Position numbers and translations under genes: made by a program
The notes under the pieces: generated by a model
Databases searched by the model: none
Told to the model about the DNA's origin: nothing
Seen by the model: the letters and a program-made list of their open reading frames with translations, nothing else
Shown here: in pieces, positions 41,029 through 50,297 of the stretch
How the letters are laid out: the number at the start of each line of letters is the position of its first letter
How positions within the stretch are numbered: the stretch's first letter is position 1
Assembly (NCBI RefSeq): GCF_025506335.1
Contig: NZ_JANZYO010000009.1
Span: forward strand, 1-64,000
Source of the DNA: Mumia quercus
Lineage (GTDB): Bacteria > Actinomycetota > Actinomycetes > Propionibacteriales > Nocardioidaceae
Direction of reading: 5' to 3'
Length of the DNA stretch: 64,000 nucleotides

Positions 41029-42849
41029 GTGGGACGCCGGCTCGGGCGCGTGCTCGCGCTGTGCGGTGTGGCGGCGCTCGTCGTCAGCTGCACCGTCGGT
41101 GACGACGCTGGGTCGTCACCGACGACGGCGACCAGGCTTGACCACGTCGCGGCCGGGCGCGAGGGCAGCGCACGCAACCCCGACGCGCAGGCCCCGGCAC
41201 CGGAGGTCGACGGAGCCACACGCGGCGGCACGCTCACGGTCCTCAGCGCGCAGGTCCCGGAGACGTTGGACCCGGCGCGCTCGTCGTTCACCGACACCCG
41301 GGCGATCCTGTCGGGCCTCGTCACACGCTCGCTGACGCAGTTCGCCCGCGACCCCGACACGGGGCGGATGGTGCTCGTCCCCGACCTCGCCACGGACCTC
41401 GGCACACCCAACGACGACAACACCGCGTGGACCTTCACCCTGAGGGCCGGCGTGACGTTCGAGGACGGGGTGCCGGTGACCGCGGGCGACGTGGCGTACG
41501 GCGTCAAGCGCGCCTTCGCCACCACCGAGCTGCCGGGGGCGCCCGCGTACCTCCGGACGTTCTTCCTCGACGGAGACCGCTACCGCGGCCCGTACGCGAC
41601 GAAGGCCGAGCTGCGCGGTCGCGAGGGCTACGAGCCGCAGTGGTACGCCGGCGACGACTTCCGCGCGATCGAGGTGCGGGGCCGCACGATCACGTTCCGC
41701 ATGCGCCGCCCGTTCGCCGACATGCCCTACCTCGCGTCGTTCCCGCAGTTCGCCCCGGTGCCGCGCCGCGCCGACACGGACCCGGGAGCGTACGGCTCCC
41801 GCCCGGTCGCCACCGGCCCCTACAAGGTGTCGAGGCTGCGCGACCGTACGACGCTCACGCTGGTCCGCAACCCCCGCTGGGACCCGGCGACCGATCCGGC
41901 GCGCCACCAGTACGCCGACGGGTGGACGTTCCTGTGGGGCCAGGACCCCGACCGCATCGACGGTCTGCTGGTCGACGACGCCGGCGACGCGCAGCACGCC
42001 CTCTCGTACGACTCCGTCTCGGCGCAGACGCTGCAGCGGATGCGCGACGACGCGCCGGAGCGGCTCGTCGCGTCCGGGACCCCGTGCACCTACCTCTGGT
42101 ACCTCGACACGCGCAGGATCTCCGACCGGCGGGTCCGTCAGGCGATCGGCTGGGCCTATCCGTACGACGCCGCCTGGAAGGCGGGGCGCGAGGCGGTGGG
42201 GACGACACGGCTCCCCGGCACCACGCTGCTGCCACCGGGGACCGCCGGGCGCCGTGCGTACGACGCGCTCGGCAACCGAGGCCGGCGCACCGACCCGCAA
42301 CGCGCCCGTGCGCTGCTCAGAGAAGCGGGTGAGGTGGGGTTCGCGGTGCGCTGGTACTACGCGAGCGACCTCCCGGAGAAGGTGGCGATCAAGGACGCCG
42401 TCGTGACGGCGCTGCGGCGGGCGGGATTCGAGCCGCAGCCGATCGCGACCACCGCGAAGCAGATCCGGGCGATGCAGCTCGACCCCGACGGCCCGCACAA
42501 CGTCGTCGACTCGGGGTGGTGCTCCGACTGGCCCACCGGGTCGTCGTGGTTCCCTGCCCAGTGGTCGGGCGACATCGTCGACGACCCAGCCCGGCCCAAC
42601 CCCGCGATGCTGGTCGCGCGCGACGTCGACGTCGCCATCGACAAGATCCTCGACACGCTCAGCGGCGCCGAGGCGGCGCGTGCGTGGGGCGCTCTCGACG
42701 AGCGGATCGGACGCAAGCACTACCCGGCGGTCGTTCTTGGCCATGGGGGAGTCGTGCTCGCGCACGGCAGCCGCGTCGGAGGCATGGCGGTCAACCAGCT
42801 GCTCGGCATGCCCGTCTTCGCCGACATGTACGTCGACCAGAGCGGGTGA
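41029..42849 (+). CDS. Solute-binding lipoprotein, SBP_bac_5 family
   Basis: A 606-residue extracellular lipoprotein. The signal peptide MGRRLGRVLALCGVAALVVS ends with lipid-carrying C21. GGTLTVLSAQVPETLDPARS and DPDTGRMVLVPDLATD mark the family 5 (oligopeptide/DppA-like) fold, and FEDGVPVTAGDVAYGVKRAF is the classic internal motif. The GTG at 41029 follows GAGGAGGTCAGG. No permease or ATPase gene is near, so it is an orphan that must work with a transporter elsewhere, or in signalling. Confidence 0.88.
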   Translation: MGRRLGRVLALCGVAALVVSCTVGDDAGSSPTTATRLDHVAAGREGSARNPDAQAPAPEVDGATRGGTLTVLSAQVPETLDPARSSFTDTRAILSGLVTRSLTQFARDPDTGRMVLVPDLATDLGTPNDDNTAWTFTLRAGVTFEDGVPVTAGDVAYGVKRAFATTELPGAPAYLRTFFLDGDRYRGPYATKAELRGREGYEPQWYAGDDFRAIEVRGRTITFRMRRPFADMPYLASFPQFAPVPRRADTDPGAYGSRPVATGPYKVSRLRDRTTLTLVRNPRWDPATDPARHQYADGWTFLWGQDPDRIDGLLVDDAGDAQHALSYDSVSAQTLQRMRDDAPERLVASGTPCTYLWYLDTRRISDRRVRQAIGWAYPYDAAWKAGREAVGTTRLPGTTLLPPGTAGRRAYDALGNRGRRTDPQRARALLREAGEVGFAVRWYYASDLPEKVAIKDAVVTALRRAGFEPQPIATTAKQIRAMQLDPDGPHNVVDSGWCSDWPTGSSWFPAQWSGDIVDDPARPNPAMLVARDVDVAIDKILDTLSGAEAARAWGALDERIGRKHYPAVVLGHGGVVLAHGSRVGGMAVNQLLGMPVFADMYVDQSG

Positions 42850-42859
42850 CCCGGCCGCG

Positions 42860-42865
42860 TAGGCT
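42860..42865 (+). promoter_or_regulatory. -10 hexamer of rarA
   Basis: TAGGCT lies 6 nt before the GTG at 42872. The gap GGGCAG is too close to serve as a ribosome site, so a leaderless mRNA is likely. Confidence 0.45.
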
Positions 42866-42871
42866 GGGCAG

Positions 42872-44251
42872 GTGGATTCCGACGGGCTCTTCGACGTCCC
42901 CGACGTCGCCCCTGCGCCTTCGGGAGGCGGCAGCCTGACCGATGCGGCACACCGGGCGGCACCCCTGGCCGTCCGGATGCGCCCGCGTACCCTCGACGAG
43001 CTGGTGGGTCAGGAGGCGCTGCTGCGCGCCGGCTCGCCCCTGCGGCGGATGGTCCACGGCGACCAGTCGATGTCGCTGATCCTCTGGGGGCCGCCCGGGA
43101 CCGGCAAGACGACCCTCGCCTCGCTGGTCAGCCAGCAGACCAACCGGCGGTTCGTCGAGGTGTCGGCGGTCTCGGCCGGTGTGAAGGAGGTGCGCGAGAC
43201 GCTGGCCTCCGCGCGCCGGATGCTCGCGCAGGGCGGTCGGGAGACGGTCCTGTTCGTCGACGAGGTGCACCGCTTCTCCAAGGCGCAGCAGGACGCCCTG
43301 CTGCCGGGCGTGGAGAACCGCTGGGTCTCGCTGATCGCCGCCACCACCGAGAACCCCCACTTCTCCGTGATCTCGCCGCTGCTGTCACGGTCGCTGCTGC
43401 TCACGCTGGAGCCCCTCAGCGACGACGACGTCGCCACCCTCGTCGAGCGCGCGGTGACCGACGAGCGCGGTCTGGCGGGTGCGGTCGTCCTCGAGGACGA
43501 GGCCCGCGACCACCTCGTACGCCTGGCCGGTGGCGACGCGCGGCGTGCCCTGACCTACCTGGAGGCCGCGGCGGGCGCCGCGCAGGCGCAGGACCGCGAG
43601 CGCATCACCGTGGACGACGCGGCCAACGCCGTCGACAGGGCGGCGGTCCGTTACGACCGCCAGGGCGACCAGCACTACGACGTCACCAGCGCGCTCATCA
43701 AGTCGATCCGAGGCTCTGACGTGGACGCCGCGCTCCACTACCTGGCGCGGATGGTCGAGGCAGGGGAGGACCCCAAGTTCCTCGCGCGTCGCCTGATGAT
43801 CTCCGCGAGCGAGGACATCGGCCTCGCCGACCCGACGGCCCTGCAGACGGCGGTCGCCGGAGCGCAGGCCGTCCAGATGATCGGGTTCCCCGAGGCGGCG
43901 CTCACGCTCTCTCAGGTCGTGATCACGCTCGCGCTGGCGCCGAAGTCGAACGCCGCGTACAAGGCGATCGCGGCGGCCACCGCCGACGTCCGCGCGGGGA
44001 AGGCCGGCGCGGTGCCGCCCGCGCTGCGCGACGCCCACTACGCCGGTGCCAAGAAGCTCGGGCACGGCCACGACTACAAGTACGCCCACGACGACCCGCG
44101 CGGTGTCGTCGGACAGCAGTACGCGCCGGACGAGATCGACGGCGCGGAGTACTACCGGCCGACGGGCCGCGGCGCCGAGGCGGCGTACGCCGAGCGGGTC
44201 GCGCGGCTGCGCGAGATCCTCCGCGACCACGGGGAGCGCTCGGGTGACTGA
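42872..44251 (+). CDS. rarA: Replication-associated recombination ATPase RarA
   Basis: A 459-residue AAA+ ATPase of the RarA/MgsA/WRNIP1 family, which acts at stalled forks. Walker A is [11 protein letters not shown] (about 71-81) and Walker [12 protein letters not shown], followed by sensor 1 in [12 protein letters not shown]. The C-terminal MgsA domain contains [22 protein letters not shown] and the typical ending with YPHDDPRG-like [16 protein letters not shown]. All motifs are intact. Confidence 0.94.
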   Translation: MDSDGLFDVPDVAPAPSGGGSLTDAAHRAAPLAVRMRPRTLDELVGQEALLRAGSPLRRMVHGDQSMSLILWGPPGTGKTTLASLVSQQTNRRFVEVSAVSAGVKEVRETLASARRMLAQGGRETVLFVDEVHRFSKAQQDALLPGVENRWVSLIAATTENPHFSVISPLLSRSLLLTLEPLSDDDVATLVERAVTDERGLAGAVVLEDEARDHLVRLAGGDARRALTYLEAAAGAAQAQDRERITVDDAANAVDRAAVRYDRQGDQHYDVTSALIKSIRGSDVDAALHYLARMVEAGEDPKFLARRLMISASEDIGLADPTALQTAVAGAQAVQMIGFPEAALTLSQVVITLALAPKSNAAYKAIAAATADVRAGKAGAVPPALRDAHYAGAKKLGHGHDYKYAHDDPRGVVGQQYAPDEIDGAEYYRPTGRGAEAAYAERVARLREILRDHGERSGD

Positions 44252-44266
44252 CCCGGACCCGGTCGG

Positions 44267-44272
44267 TAGGGT
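44267..44272 (+). promoter_or_regulatory. -10 hexamer before the 44280 gene
   Basis: TAGGGT lies 7 nt before the ATG at 44280. The leaderless spacing is the same as before the kinase gene at 12538. Confidence 0.45.
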
Positions 44273-44279
44273 CGGCCCC

Positions 44280-44864
44280 ATGCCGATCGAGACCTGGGTG
44301 ACCGTCGTGGCCTGCGTCGCGGCTGCCGTCGCCACGGTGACCGCGCTGATCGCCTTACGGACGCTGCGCCAGCTGCGCGCCGAGGTGCGGGGGGCGAGGG
44401 GTCTCGATACGCCCCCGCCCAGCGGCTCGGGCTACTCGACCAGCGGAGAGGGCGGCTCGGGCTCCTCGACCAGCGATGAGCGGGCGGAGGAGCCGGAGGT
44501 GGTCTCGGCGGAGGTCGTCTACGCCCCGACGCCGCTCCCGCAGGCCCGCCAGGTCCTGCCGCACGAGCGTGCGGTGGTCACGCAGGAGGGCACGGTGATC
44601 GTCCTTCCTTCGGAGCAGCAGGTGGTGGCGGCTACCATGGGACGTCCGCTGGTCCGTGGCGCAGTGCTGAGTCACGGGCTGATGCACGCGCTACGACCAG
44701 AGAGCCGGGACCGGATTCGAGGGATCGTCCGCCGCGAGTTCCGCCGTCGTCGCAAGATCCGCCGGCGTGCTGCGCGTCAGGCGGCCCGTGCGGCGTCGAT
44801 GTCTCCGGAGGTCACGTCGTGGCCCGGCACCCCGACGACACCCGAGCAGGAGGGCACACGATGA
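44280..44864 (+). CDS. Membrane-anchored protein with an in-frame dispersed repeat
   Basis: A 194-residue protein with one TM segment (about 7-27), a short charged region, a low-complexity Gly/Ser insert (about 40-67) coded by a dispersed DNA repeat, then a conserved part with GRPLVRGAVLSHGLMHALRP followed by a strongly basic stretch (EFRRRRKIRRRAARQ). It is in the slot where other actinobacteria have rpsD and DUF948. The stop overlaps the next gene's ATG. Its function is unknown. Confidence 0.6.
   Translation: MPIETWVTVVACVAAAVATVTALIALRTLRQLRAEVRGARGLDTPPPSGSGYSTSGEGGSGSSTSDERAEEPEVVSAEVVYAPTPLPQARQVLPHERAVVTQEGTVIVLPSEQQVVAATMGRPLVRGAVLSHGLMHALRPESRDRIRGIVRREFRRRRKIRRRAARQAARAASMSPEVTSWPGTPTTPEQEGTR
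44396..44480. repeat. Dispersed Nocardioidaceae-type repeat inside a coding sequence
   Basis: GAGGGGTCTCGATACGCC (44396-44413) followed by CTCGGGCTACTCGACCAGCG (44426-44445), and a second partial unit at 44451-44475, recall the GGTCTCGATACG ... CTACTCGACCAGCG repeat that I know from intergenic regions of many actinobacteria. Here it adds about 28 in-frame codons (Gly/Ser/Thr-rich). Confidence 0.55.
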
Positions 44865-45148
44865 AGGGCCGCGTTCTGTGGTTCGTCGCGGGCACCACCG
44901 CCGGGGTGTACGGGACCTTCAAGGCGAAGCGCCTGGCCGACCGGTTCACGCCCACGGGGATCGTCGACCAGGTCGCCGCCTGGCAGGTCGGCCTCCAGGC
45001 CTTCACCGAAGAGGTTCGCGCCGGCATGAGCGTGCGCGAGGCCGAGGTCGCCGAGCATCTCGGCCTGCCACCCGAGGCGCTCGCCCGCGCTCTTCCCGCA
45101 TCGCGTCATCCTGACGCCTCGCGTCAGCTTCCCCCGCACCACGAGTAA
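44861..45148 (+). CDS. DUF6167 family protein
   Basis: A 95-residue protein starting MKGRVLWFVAGTTAGVYGTFKAKRLADRF, a family hallmark, with a weakly hydrophobic N-terminal helix and a conserved AWQVGLQAFTEEVRAGM. It is always found just before alaS in actinobacteria and has no known function. The ATG overlaps the stop of the preceding gene. The C-terminal 20 residues are His/Pro-rich and variable. Confidence 0.8.
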   Translation: MKGRVLWFVAGTTAGVYGTFKAKRLADRFTPTGIVDQVAAWQVGLQAFTEEVRAGMSVREAEVAEHLGLPPEALARALPASRHPDASRQLPPHHE

Positions 45149-45163
45149 GGACTGCTTCTCTCC

Positions 45164-47830
45164 ATGGACACAGCGGAGATCCGCCGCCGGTTTCTCGAGC
45201 ACTTCGAGTCGAACGGCCACACGGTGGTGCCGTCGGCATCGCTGCTCCTGGACGACCCCAACCTGCTCTTCGTGAACGCGGGCATGGTGCCGTTCAAGCC
45301 CTACTTCCTCGGGCAGGAGACGCCGCCGTACAAGCGGGCCACCAGCGTCCAGAAGTGTGTGCGCACCCAGGACATCGAAGAGGTCGGCAAGACGACCCGC
45401 CACGGCACGTTCTTCCAGATGAACGGCAACTTCTCGTTCGGCGACTACTTCAAGGAAGGCGCCATCGAGCTGGCATGGAAGCTGGTGACGGGCTCCGTCG
45501 CCGACGGTGGACTGGGCTTCGACCCCGACAAGGTGTGGGTCACGGTGCTGCCGACCGACATCGAGGCGCGCAACGCGTGGAAGTCGATCGCGGGGCTGCC
45601 CGACGAGCGGATCCAGGACCGCGGGCTCGAGGACAACTACTGGCACATGGGTGTCCCGGGCCCCGGCGGCCCGTGCTCGGAGATCTACATCGACCGCGGC
45701 CCGCAGTACGGGCCCGACGGTGGCCCGGTGGTCGACGAGGACCGCTTCCTCGAGATCTGGAACCTCGTGTTCATGCAGGAGGAGCTCAGCCAGGTCCGCA
45801 GCAAGGCCGACTTCGACGTTCTCGCGCCGCTGCCGAGCAAGAACATCGACACCGGCATGGGCCTCGAGCGCGTCGCGTACCTGCTGCAGGGCAAGCAGAA
45901 CATGTACGAGATCGACCAGGTCTTCCCGGTCATCGAGAAGGCGTCCGCCCTCTCGGGCAAGCGCTACGGCGCCGTGCACGAGGACGACGTCCGCTTCCGC
46001 GTCATCGCCGACCACGTGCGCAGCGGCCTGATGCTCATCGGCGACGGCGTCACGCCCGGCAACGAGGGCCGCGGGTACGTGCTGCGTCGGCTCCTGCGCC
46101 GCGCCGTGCGGTCGATGCGTCTGCTGGGCTACGAGGACCCGGCCCTGCCGGAGCTGCTGCCGGTGAGCCGTGACGAGATGTCGCGCTCGTACCCGGAGAT
46201 CGCCTCGGACTTCGCCCGCATCTCGCAGGTCGCGTACGCCGAGGAGGAGACGTTCCGCCAGACCCTCGCCAAGGGCACCCAGATCTTCGACCTGGCGGCC
46301 GACTCCGCCAAGTCGCAGGGCGCCACGGTCCTCACGGGCGACAAAGCCTTCCAGCTCCACGACACGTACGGCTTCCCGATCGACCTCACGCTCGAGATGG
46401 CCGCTGAGCAGGGCCTGGCCGTCGACGAGCAGGGCTTCCGTGCGCTGATGGCCGAGCAGCGTGCCCGCGCGAAGGCGGACGCGAAGTCCAAGAAGGGACG
46501 CCACGCCGACACCTCGATCTACCGCGACGCGCTCGACACGTACGGGCCGACCGAGTGGCTGGCCTACGAGCGGCTCAGCACGGAGTCGCAGGTGCGGTCG
46601 CTGATCCAGGAGTCCGGGCGGACGCCGGCGGTGGGGGAGTCCCAGATCGCCGAGGTCGTCCTCGACCGCACCCCGTTCTACGCCGAGTCCGGCGGGCAGA
46701 ACGCCGATGCCGGTGTCCTCGTGTGGGACGGCGGCCGGGCCGAGGTGCTCGACGTCCAGCGTCCGGTGCGTGGCCTCGTCGTGCACCAGGTCCGCGTCCT
46801 CGAGGGCGAGCTGACCGAGGGGGCGGCGCTGCAGGCCGACGTCGACCCGCAGTGGCGTGTCGGTGCGTGCCAGGCGCACTCGGGCACCCACGTCGTGCAC
46901 GCGGCGCTGCGCGAGGTGCTCGGCCCGACTGCGCTGCAGAGCGGCTCGTACAACCGTCCCGGCTACCTGCGTCTGGACTTCGGCTGGTCGAGCGCGTTGA
47001 CGCCTGAGCAGCTGCGCGACGTCGAGCACGCCGCGAACGTCGCCCTGCGGGAGGACCTCCAGGTCACCGCCGCGGTGATGCCGCTGGAGCGGGCCAAAGA
47101 GCTCGGCGCTCTCGCGCTGTTCGGGGAGACCTACGGCGAGGACGTCCGCGTGGTGGAGATCGGCGGTCCCTGGTCGCGCGAGCTCTGCGGCGGCACGCAC
47201 GTGTCGCGCTCCTCGCAGATCGGGACGGTCGTGCTCACGTCCGACAGCTCGGTCGGCGCCGGCAACCGGCGTGTCGAGGCCGTGGTCGGCCTCGAGGGCT
47301 TCGCCTACCTCGCCCGCGAGCGCGACCTCGTCGCTCAGGTCTCCGACCTGCTCAAGGTGACGCGCGACGACGTGCCGGGTCGGGTCGCCGACCTGGTCGG
47401 CCGTCTGCGCACCGCCGAGAAGGAGATGGAGAAGCTGCGCGCCGAGGCGCTGCTGTCATCGGCGGGCGACCTCGCTGCAGGAGCGGACGACGTGGACGGT
47501 GTCGCCTACGTCGGGCACGTCGCGGAGGGGCTCGGCGCCAAGGAGGTCCGTACGCTCGCCCTCGACGTGCGCGGACGGCTCGACGGGTCGCGCCCGGCCG
47601 TCGTGACGGTCGTCGGCACCGCCGACGGCAAGGCGGCCTGCGTGGTCGCCGTCAACGAGGCAGGCCGGTCCGCAGGCCTGGCGGCAGGCGAGCTGATCAG
47701 GCCGGCGATGGAGTCGCTGGGTGGTCGCGGCGGCGGCAAGGCCGACGTCGCGCAGGGCGGTGGCTCGGAGGTCGCGGCCGCTCCGCAGGCGGTCGAGGCG
47801 GTCCGTCGCGCGCTCCACGGTGCGGCCTGA
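45164..47830 (+). CDS. alaS: Alanyl-tRNA synthetase
   Basis: An 888-residue enzyme. It has the class II core with HTVVPSASLLLDDPNLLFVN and RCVRTQ-like KCVRTQDIEEVG; a middle tRNA-recognition domain; the editing domain with zinc ligands HSGTHVVHA and CGGTHV; and the C-Ala domain (about 760-888), Gly-rich near the end (GGRGGGKADVAQGGG). It is full length and clears mischarged Ser/Gly-tRNA-Ala. The ATG is preceded by AAGGA at rather long spacing. Confidence 0.96.
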   Translation: MDTAEIRRRFLEHFESNGHTVVPSASLLLDDPNLLFVNAGMVPFKPYFLGQETPPYKRATSVQKCVRTQDIEEVGKTTRHGTFFQMNGNFSFGDYFKEGAIELAWKLVTGSVADGGLGFDPDKVWVTVLPTDIEARNAWKSIAGLPDERIQDRGLEDNYWHMGVPGPGGPCSEIYIDRGPQYGPDGGPVVDEDRFLEIWNLVFMQEELSQVRSKADFDVLAPLPSKNIDTGMGLERVAYLLQGKQNMYEIDQVFPVIEKASALSGKRYGAVHEDDVRFRVIADHVRSGLMLIGDGVTPGNEGRGYVLRRLLRRAVRSMRLLGYEDPALPELLPVSRDEMSRSYPEIASDFARISQVAYAEEETFRQTLAKGTQIFDLAADSAKSQGATVLTGDKAFQLHDTYGFPIDLTLEMAAEQGLAVDEQGFRALMAEQRARAKADAKSKKGRHADTSIYRDALDTYGPTEWLAYERLSTESQVRSLIQESGRTPAVGESQIAEVVLDRTPFYAESGGQNADAGVLVWDGGRAEVLDVQRPVRGLVVHQVRVLEGELTEGAALQADVDPQWRVGACQAHSGTHVVHAALREVLGPTALQSGSYNRPGYLRLDFGWSSALTPEQLRDVEHAANVALREDLQVTAAVMPLERAKELGALALFGETYGEDVRVVEIGGPWSRELCGGTHVSRSSQIGTVVLTSDSSVGAGNRRVEAVVGLEGFAYLARERDLVAQVSDLLKVTRDDVPGRVADLVGRLRTAEKEMEKLRAEALLSSAGDLAAGADDVDGVAYVGHVAEGLGAKEVRTLALDVRGRLDGSRPAVVTVVGTADGKAACVVAVNEAGRSAGLAAGELIRPAMESLGGRGGGKADVAQGGGSEVAAAPQAVEAVRRALHGAA

Positions 47831-47831
47831 C

Positions 47832-48290
47832 ATGCGGCACGGGGTCCGCATCGGCGTCGATGTCGGCGACGTGCGGATCGGCGTCAGCGCCAGCGACCCC
47901 TCGGGGATCCTGGCGACGCCGGTGGAGACCGTGACGGCGGGCCCGGACTCGATCCGCGACATTCTGGTCATCGCGAATGATCGTCAAGCCGTCGAAATTG
48001 TGGTTGGCTTGCCACGGTCGCTCTCGGGGGGCATGGGGCCGGCCGCTCGCAAGGTGCGGGCGTACGCCGAGCAGCTGGCTGCAGCCTCCGCTCCGACGCC
48101 CGTCAGGCTCGTGGACGAGAGGATGTCGACCGTGACCGCACAGCAGAGCCTGCGTCAGGCCGGGCGCAAGGCCAAGCAGCAGCGCGCCGTCGTCGACCAG
48201 GCGGCCGCCGTCGTGATCCTCCAGTCGGCCCTCGACGTGGAGCGGACCAGCGGACGCGTCCCTGGCGAGCTCGTCGAGGCGGCTCGATGA
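47832..48290 (+). CDS. ruvX: Putative pre-16S rRNA nuclease (RuvX/YqgF)
   Basis: A 152-residue RNase H-fold protein. GVDVGDVRIGVSASDP is motif 1, IVVGLPRSLSGGMGP motif 2, RLVDERMSTVTAQQSL motif 3, and DQAAAVVILQS the acidic helix. YqgF matures the 5' end of 16S rRNA in E. coli. The ATG at 47832 is chosen; a GTG at 47820 overlapping alaS would add four residues. The stop overlaps mltG. The order alaS-ruvX-mltG-aroE is standard. Confidence 0.92.
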   Translation: MRHGVRIGVDVGDVRIGVSASDPSGILATPVETVTAGPDSIRDILVIANDRQAVEIVVGLPRSLSGGMGPAARKVRAYAEQLAAASAPTPVRLVDERMSTVTAQQSLRQAGRKAKQQRAVVDQAAAVVILQSALDVERTSGRVPGELVEAAR

Positions 48291-49420
48291 GCGACATCGG
48301 ACTCATGCCGGAGCGTGATCGTCGACCCGCGGGCCACCGGGCGGCGCGACGCGCGAAGAAGGAGCGTCGCGGTCCCGGCTGCTTCTTCCTCTTGCTGATC
48401 GTCGCGGCCGTCTGCGTCGCGGGCTACCTCGGCGCGTCGAAGCTTGTCGGACTCGCGGGGGACTTCTTCGGCGGTCCCGAGGACTACCCGGGGCCCGGCA
48501 CCGGCAGCGTCGTCATCGAGGTGCGCCAGGGCGACACGGTGGCGGCGATGGGCCGCGAGCTCAAGGCGAAGGACGTGGTCGCGAGCGTCGACGCGTTCCT
48601 CGACGCGGCCGCCGGCGCGCCGGAGATGAACCAGGTGCAGCCCGGCTTCTACCAGCTCCGCAAGCAGATGCAGGCCTCGCAGGCGGTCCAGGCGCTGGTC
48701 GACCCCGCCAGCCGCGTGGACGCCTCGATCGGCGTCCCCGAAGGCGCGCGCGTAGACCAGGTCGTGGGCCAGATCGCGAAGAAGACCGAGTTCACCAAGA
48801 AGGAGATCAACGCCGCGCTGAAGGACCCCGAGCTGGGGCTCCCCGCCGCGGCCGAAGGGAACCCGGAAGGCTACCTGTACCCGGCGACGTACATGGTCGG
48901 TCCTGACGCCACGCCGCTGTCGCTCCTCCAGGAGATGGTCAGCAAGGCGGTCGCCCTCGAGAACGATCTGAACCTCGAGGCCCGCGCGAAGGCCCTCGGC
49001 ATCTCCGCGCACGACGCGATCGTGGTCGCGAGCATCGTGCAGGCGGAGGCGGGCACGGCCGACTACGACAAGGTCGCGCGGGTGATCTACAACCGGCTCG
49101 ACGACGGCATGGCGCTCCAGATGGACTCCACCATCCACTACGTGAGCGGCAAGGACGGCAGCGTCTGGACGAGTGCGGAGTCGCGCGAGATCGACTCGCC
49201 GTACAACACGTACAAGTACCCCGGACTGCCGCCGAGCCCGATCGGCAACCCTGGTGAGGAGGCGCTCGAGGCTGCGCTCAATCCTGCGGACGGCGCGTGG
49301 CTGTACTTCACGCTCGTCGACGCAGAGTCGGGCGAGACGAAGTTCGCCGAGAGCTACAGCGAGCACCAGCAGAACGTGGAGGAGCTGCGTCAGAACTGCC
49401 GTGAGCAAGGGGGGTGCTGA
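48287..49420 (+). CDS. mltG: Endolytic murein transglycosylase MltG
   Basis: A 377-residue protein. A basic cytoplasmic N terminus (1-30) is followed by one TM segment (32-54), a LysM-like subdomain (about 73-135) and the YceG catalytic domain with EGYLYPATY (194-202). The catalytic glutamate is E254 in SIVQAEAG. TYKYPGLPPSPIGNPG is a family motif. It cuts nascent glycan strands at the membrane. It is coupled to ruvX and aroE by overlaps. Confidence 0.93.
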   Translation: MSDIGLMPERDRRPAGHRAARRAKKERRGPGCFFLLLIVAAVCVAGYLGASKLVGLAGDFFGGPEDYPGPGTGSVVIEVRQGDTVAAMGRELKAKDVVASVDAFLDAAAGAPEMNQVQPGFYQLRKQMQASQAVQALVDPASRVDASIGVPEGARVDQVVGQIAKKTEFTKKEINAALKDPELGLPAAAEGNPEGYLYPATYMVGPDATPLSLLQEMVSKAVALENDLNLEARAKALGISAHDAIVVASIVQAEAGTADYDKVARVIYNRLDDGMALQMDSTIHYVSGKDGSVWTSAESREIDSPYNTYKYPGLPPSPIGNPGEEALEAALNPADGAWLYFTLVDAESGETKFAESYSEHQQNVEELRQNCREQGGC

Positions 49421-50244
49421 TGCCGCGCTGCGCGGTCCTCGGCAGTCCCATCGCTCACTCGCTGTCACCGGTCATGCACCGGACGGCGTACGAGGTGCTC
49501 GGGCTGCACGACTGGACCTACGACGCGTTCGACGTGGACGAGGACGGGATCGGCACCTTCCTCGCCGGGCTGGACGAGCAGTGGCGTGGCCTCTCGCTCA
49601 CGATGCCGCTCAAGCGTGCGGTCCTCCCGTACCTCGACACGGTCGAGCCCGCCGCGCGTGAGGTCGGCGGCGTCAACACGGTGATCGTCGACGTCGAGGG
49701 CCGGCACGGCTTCAACACCGACGTGCCGGGCGGCATCGCCGCGCTGCGCGAACGCGGGGTCGACGAGGTCGAGGACGCGGTGGTGATCGGCGCCGGGGCG
49801 ACCGCCGAGGCGATGATCGCCGCGTTGCGTCACCTGGGCCTCCGCCGGGTGACCCTGGCGGTACGCGCGCTGGACCGTGCCGCCGAGCTTGCCTCACGCC
49901 TGGAGGCCCCCGGCGGTGACGTCGCCCCGCTCGCCGTGGAGGTCACCGGGATCGGGCCCGACCTGCCGCGGTCGACCGAGGTCGTCGTCTCGACCGTGCC
50001 GGCCGCCGCGGTCGCGCCGTACGCACAAGGCCTCGCAACTCGGTGCGACGCGGTGTTCGACGTGATCTACGACCCGTGGCCGACGCCGCTGGCGCGCGCT
50101 GCGCAGGCCGAGGCCGTGCCCGTCGCGTCCGGTCTCGACCTGCTCGCGCACCAGGCCGCCGCGCAGGTCCGGCTGATGACCGGACGCGAGGTCGCCGCCT
50201 CGGTGCTGCGCGACGCGGCACTCGGCGCACTCACGAGACACTGA
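49420..50244 (+). CDS. aroE: Shikimate dehydrogenase
   Basis: A 274-residue enzyme that reduces 3-dehydroshikimate. SLSPVMHR (14-21) binds substrate, K65 in TMPLK and D101 in GFNTD are the catalytic pair, and N86 is in GGVNT. The nucleotide-binding motif is GAGATAEAM. The usual NVTxPxK is here LSLTMPLK, a variant seen in other actinobacteria. The ATG overlaps the mltG stop (TGATG). The remaining shikimate genes aroC, aroK and aroB follow after two unrelated genes. Confidence 0.92.
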   Translation: MPRCAVLGSPIAHSLSPVMHRTAYEVLGLHDWTYDAFDVDEDGIGTFLAGLDEQWRGLSLTMPLKRAVLPYLDTVEPAAREVGGVNTVIVDVEGRHGFNTDVPGGIAALRERGVDEVEDAVVIGAGATAEAMIAALRHLGLRRVTLAVRALDRAAELASRLEAPGGDVAPLAVEVTGIGPDLPRSTEVVVSTVPAAAVAPYAQGLATRCDAVFDVIYDPWPTPLARAAQAEAVPVASGLDLLAHQAAAQVRLMTGREVAASVLRDAALGALTRH

Positions 50245-50297
50245 CGCACGCCACAGATCGGGCGCATGCCGAGGGCGCCGAGCAAGGTCGTCGGTCG

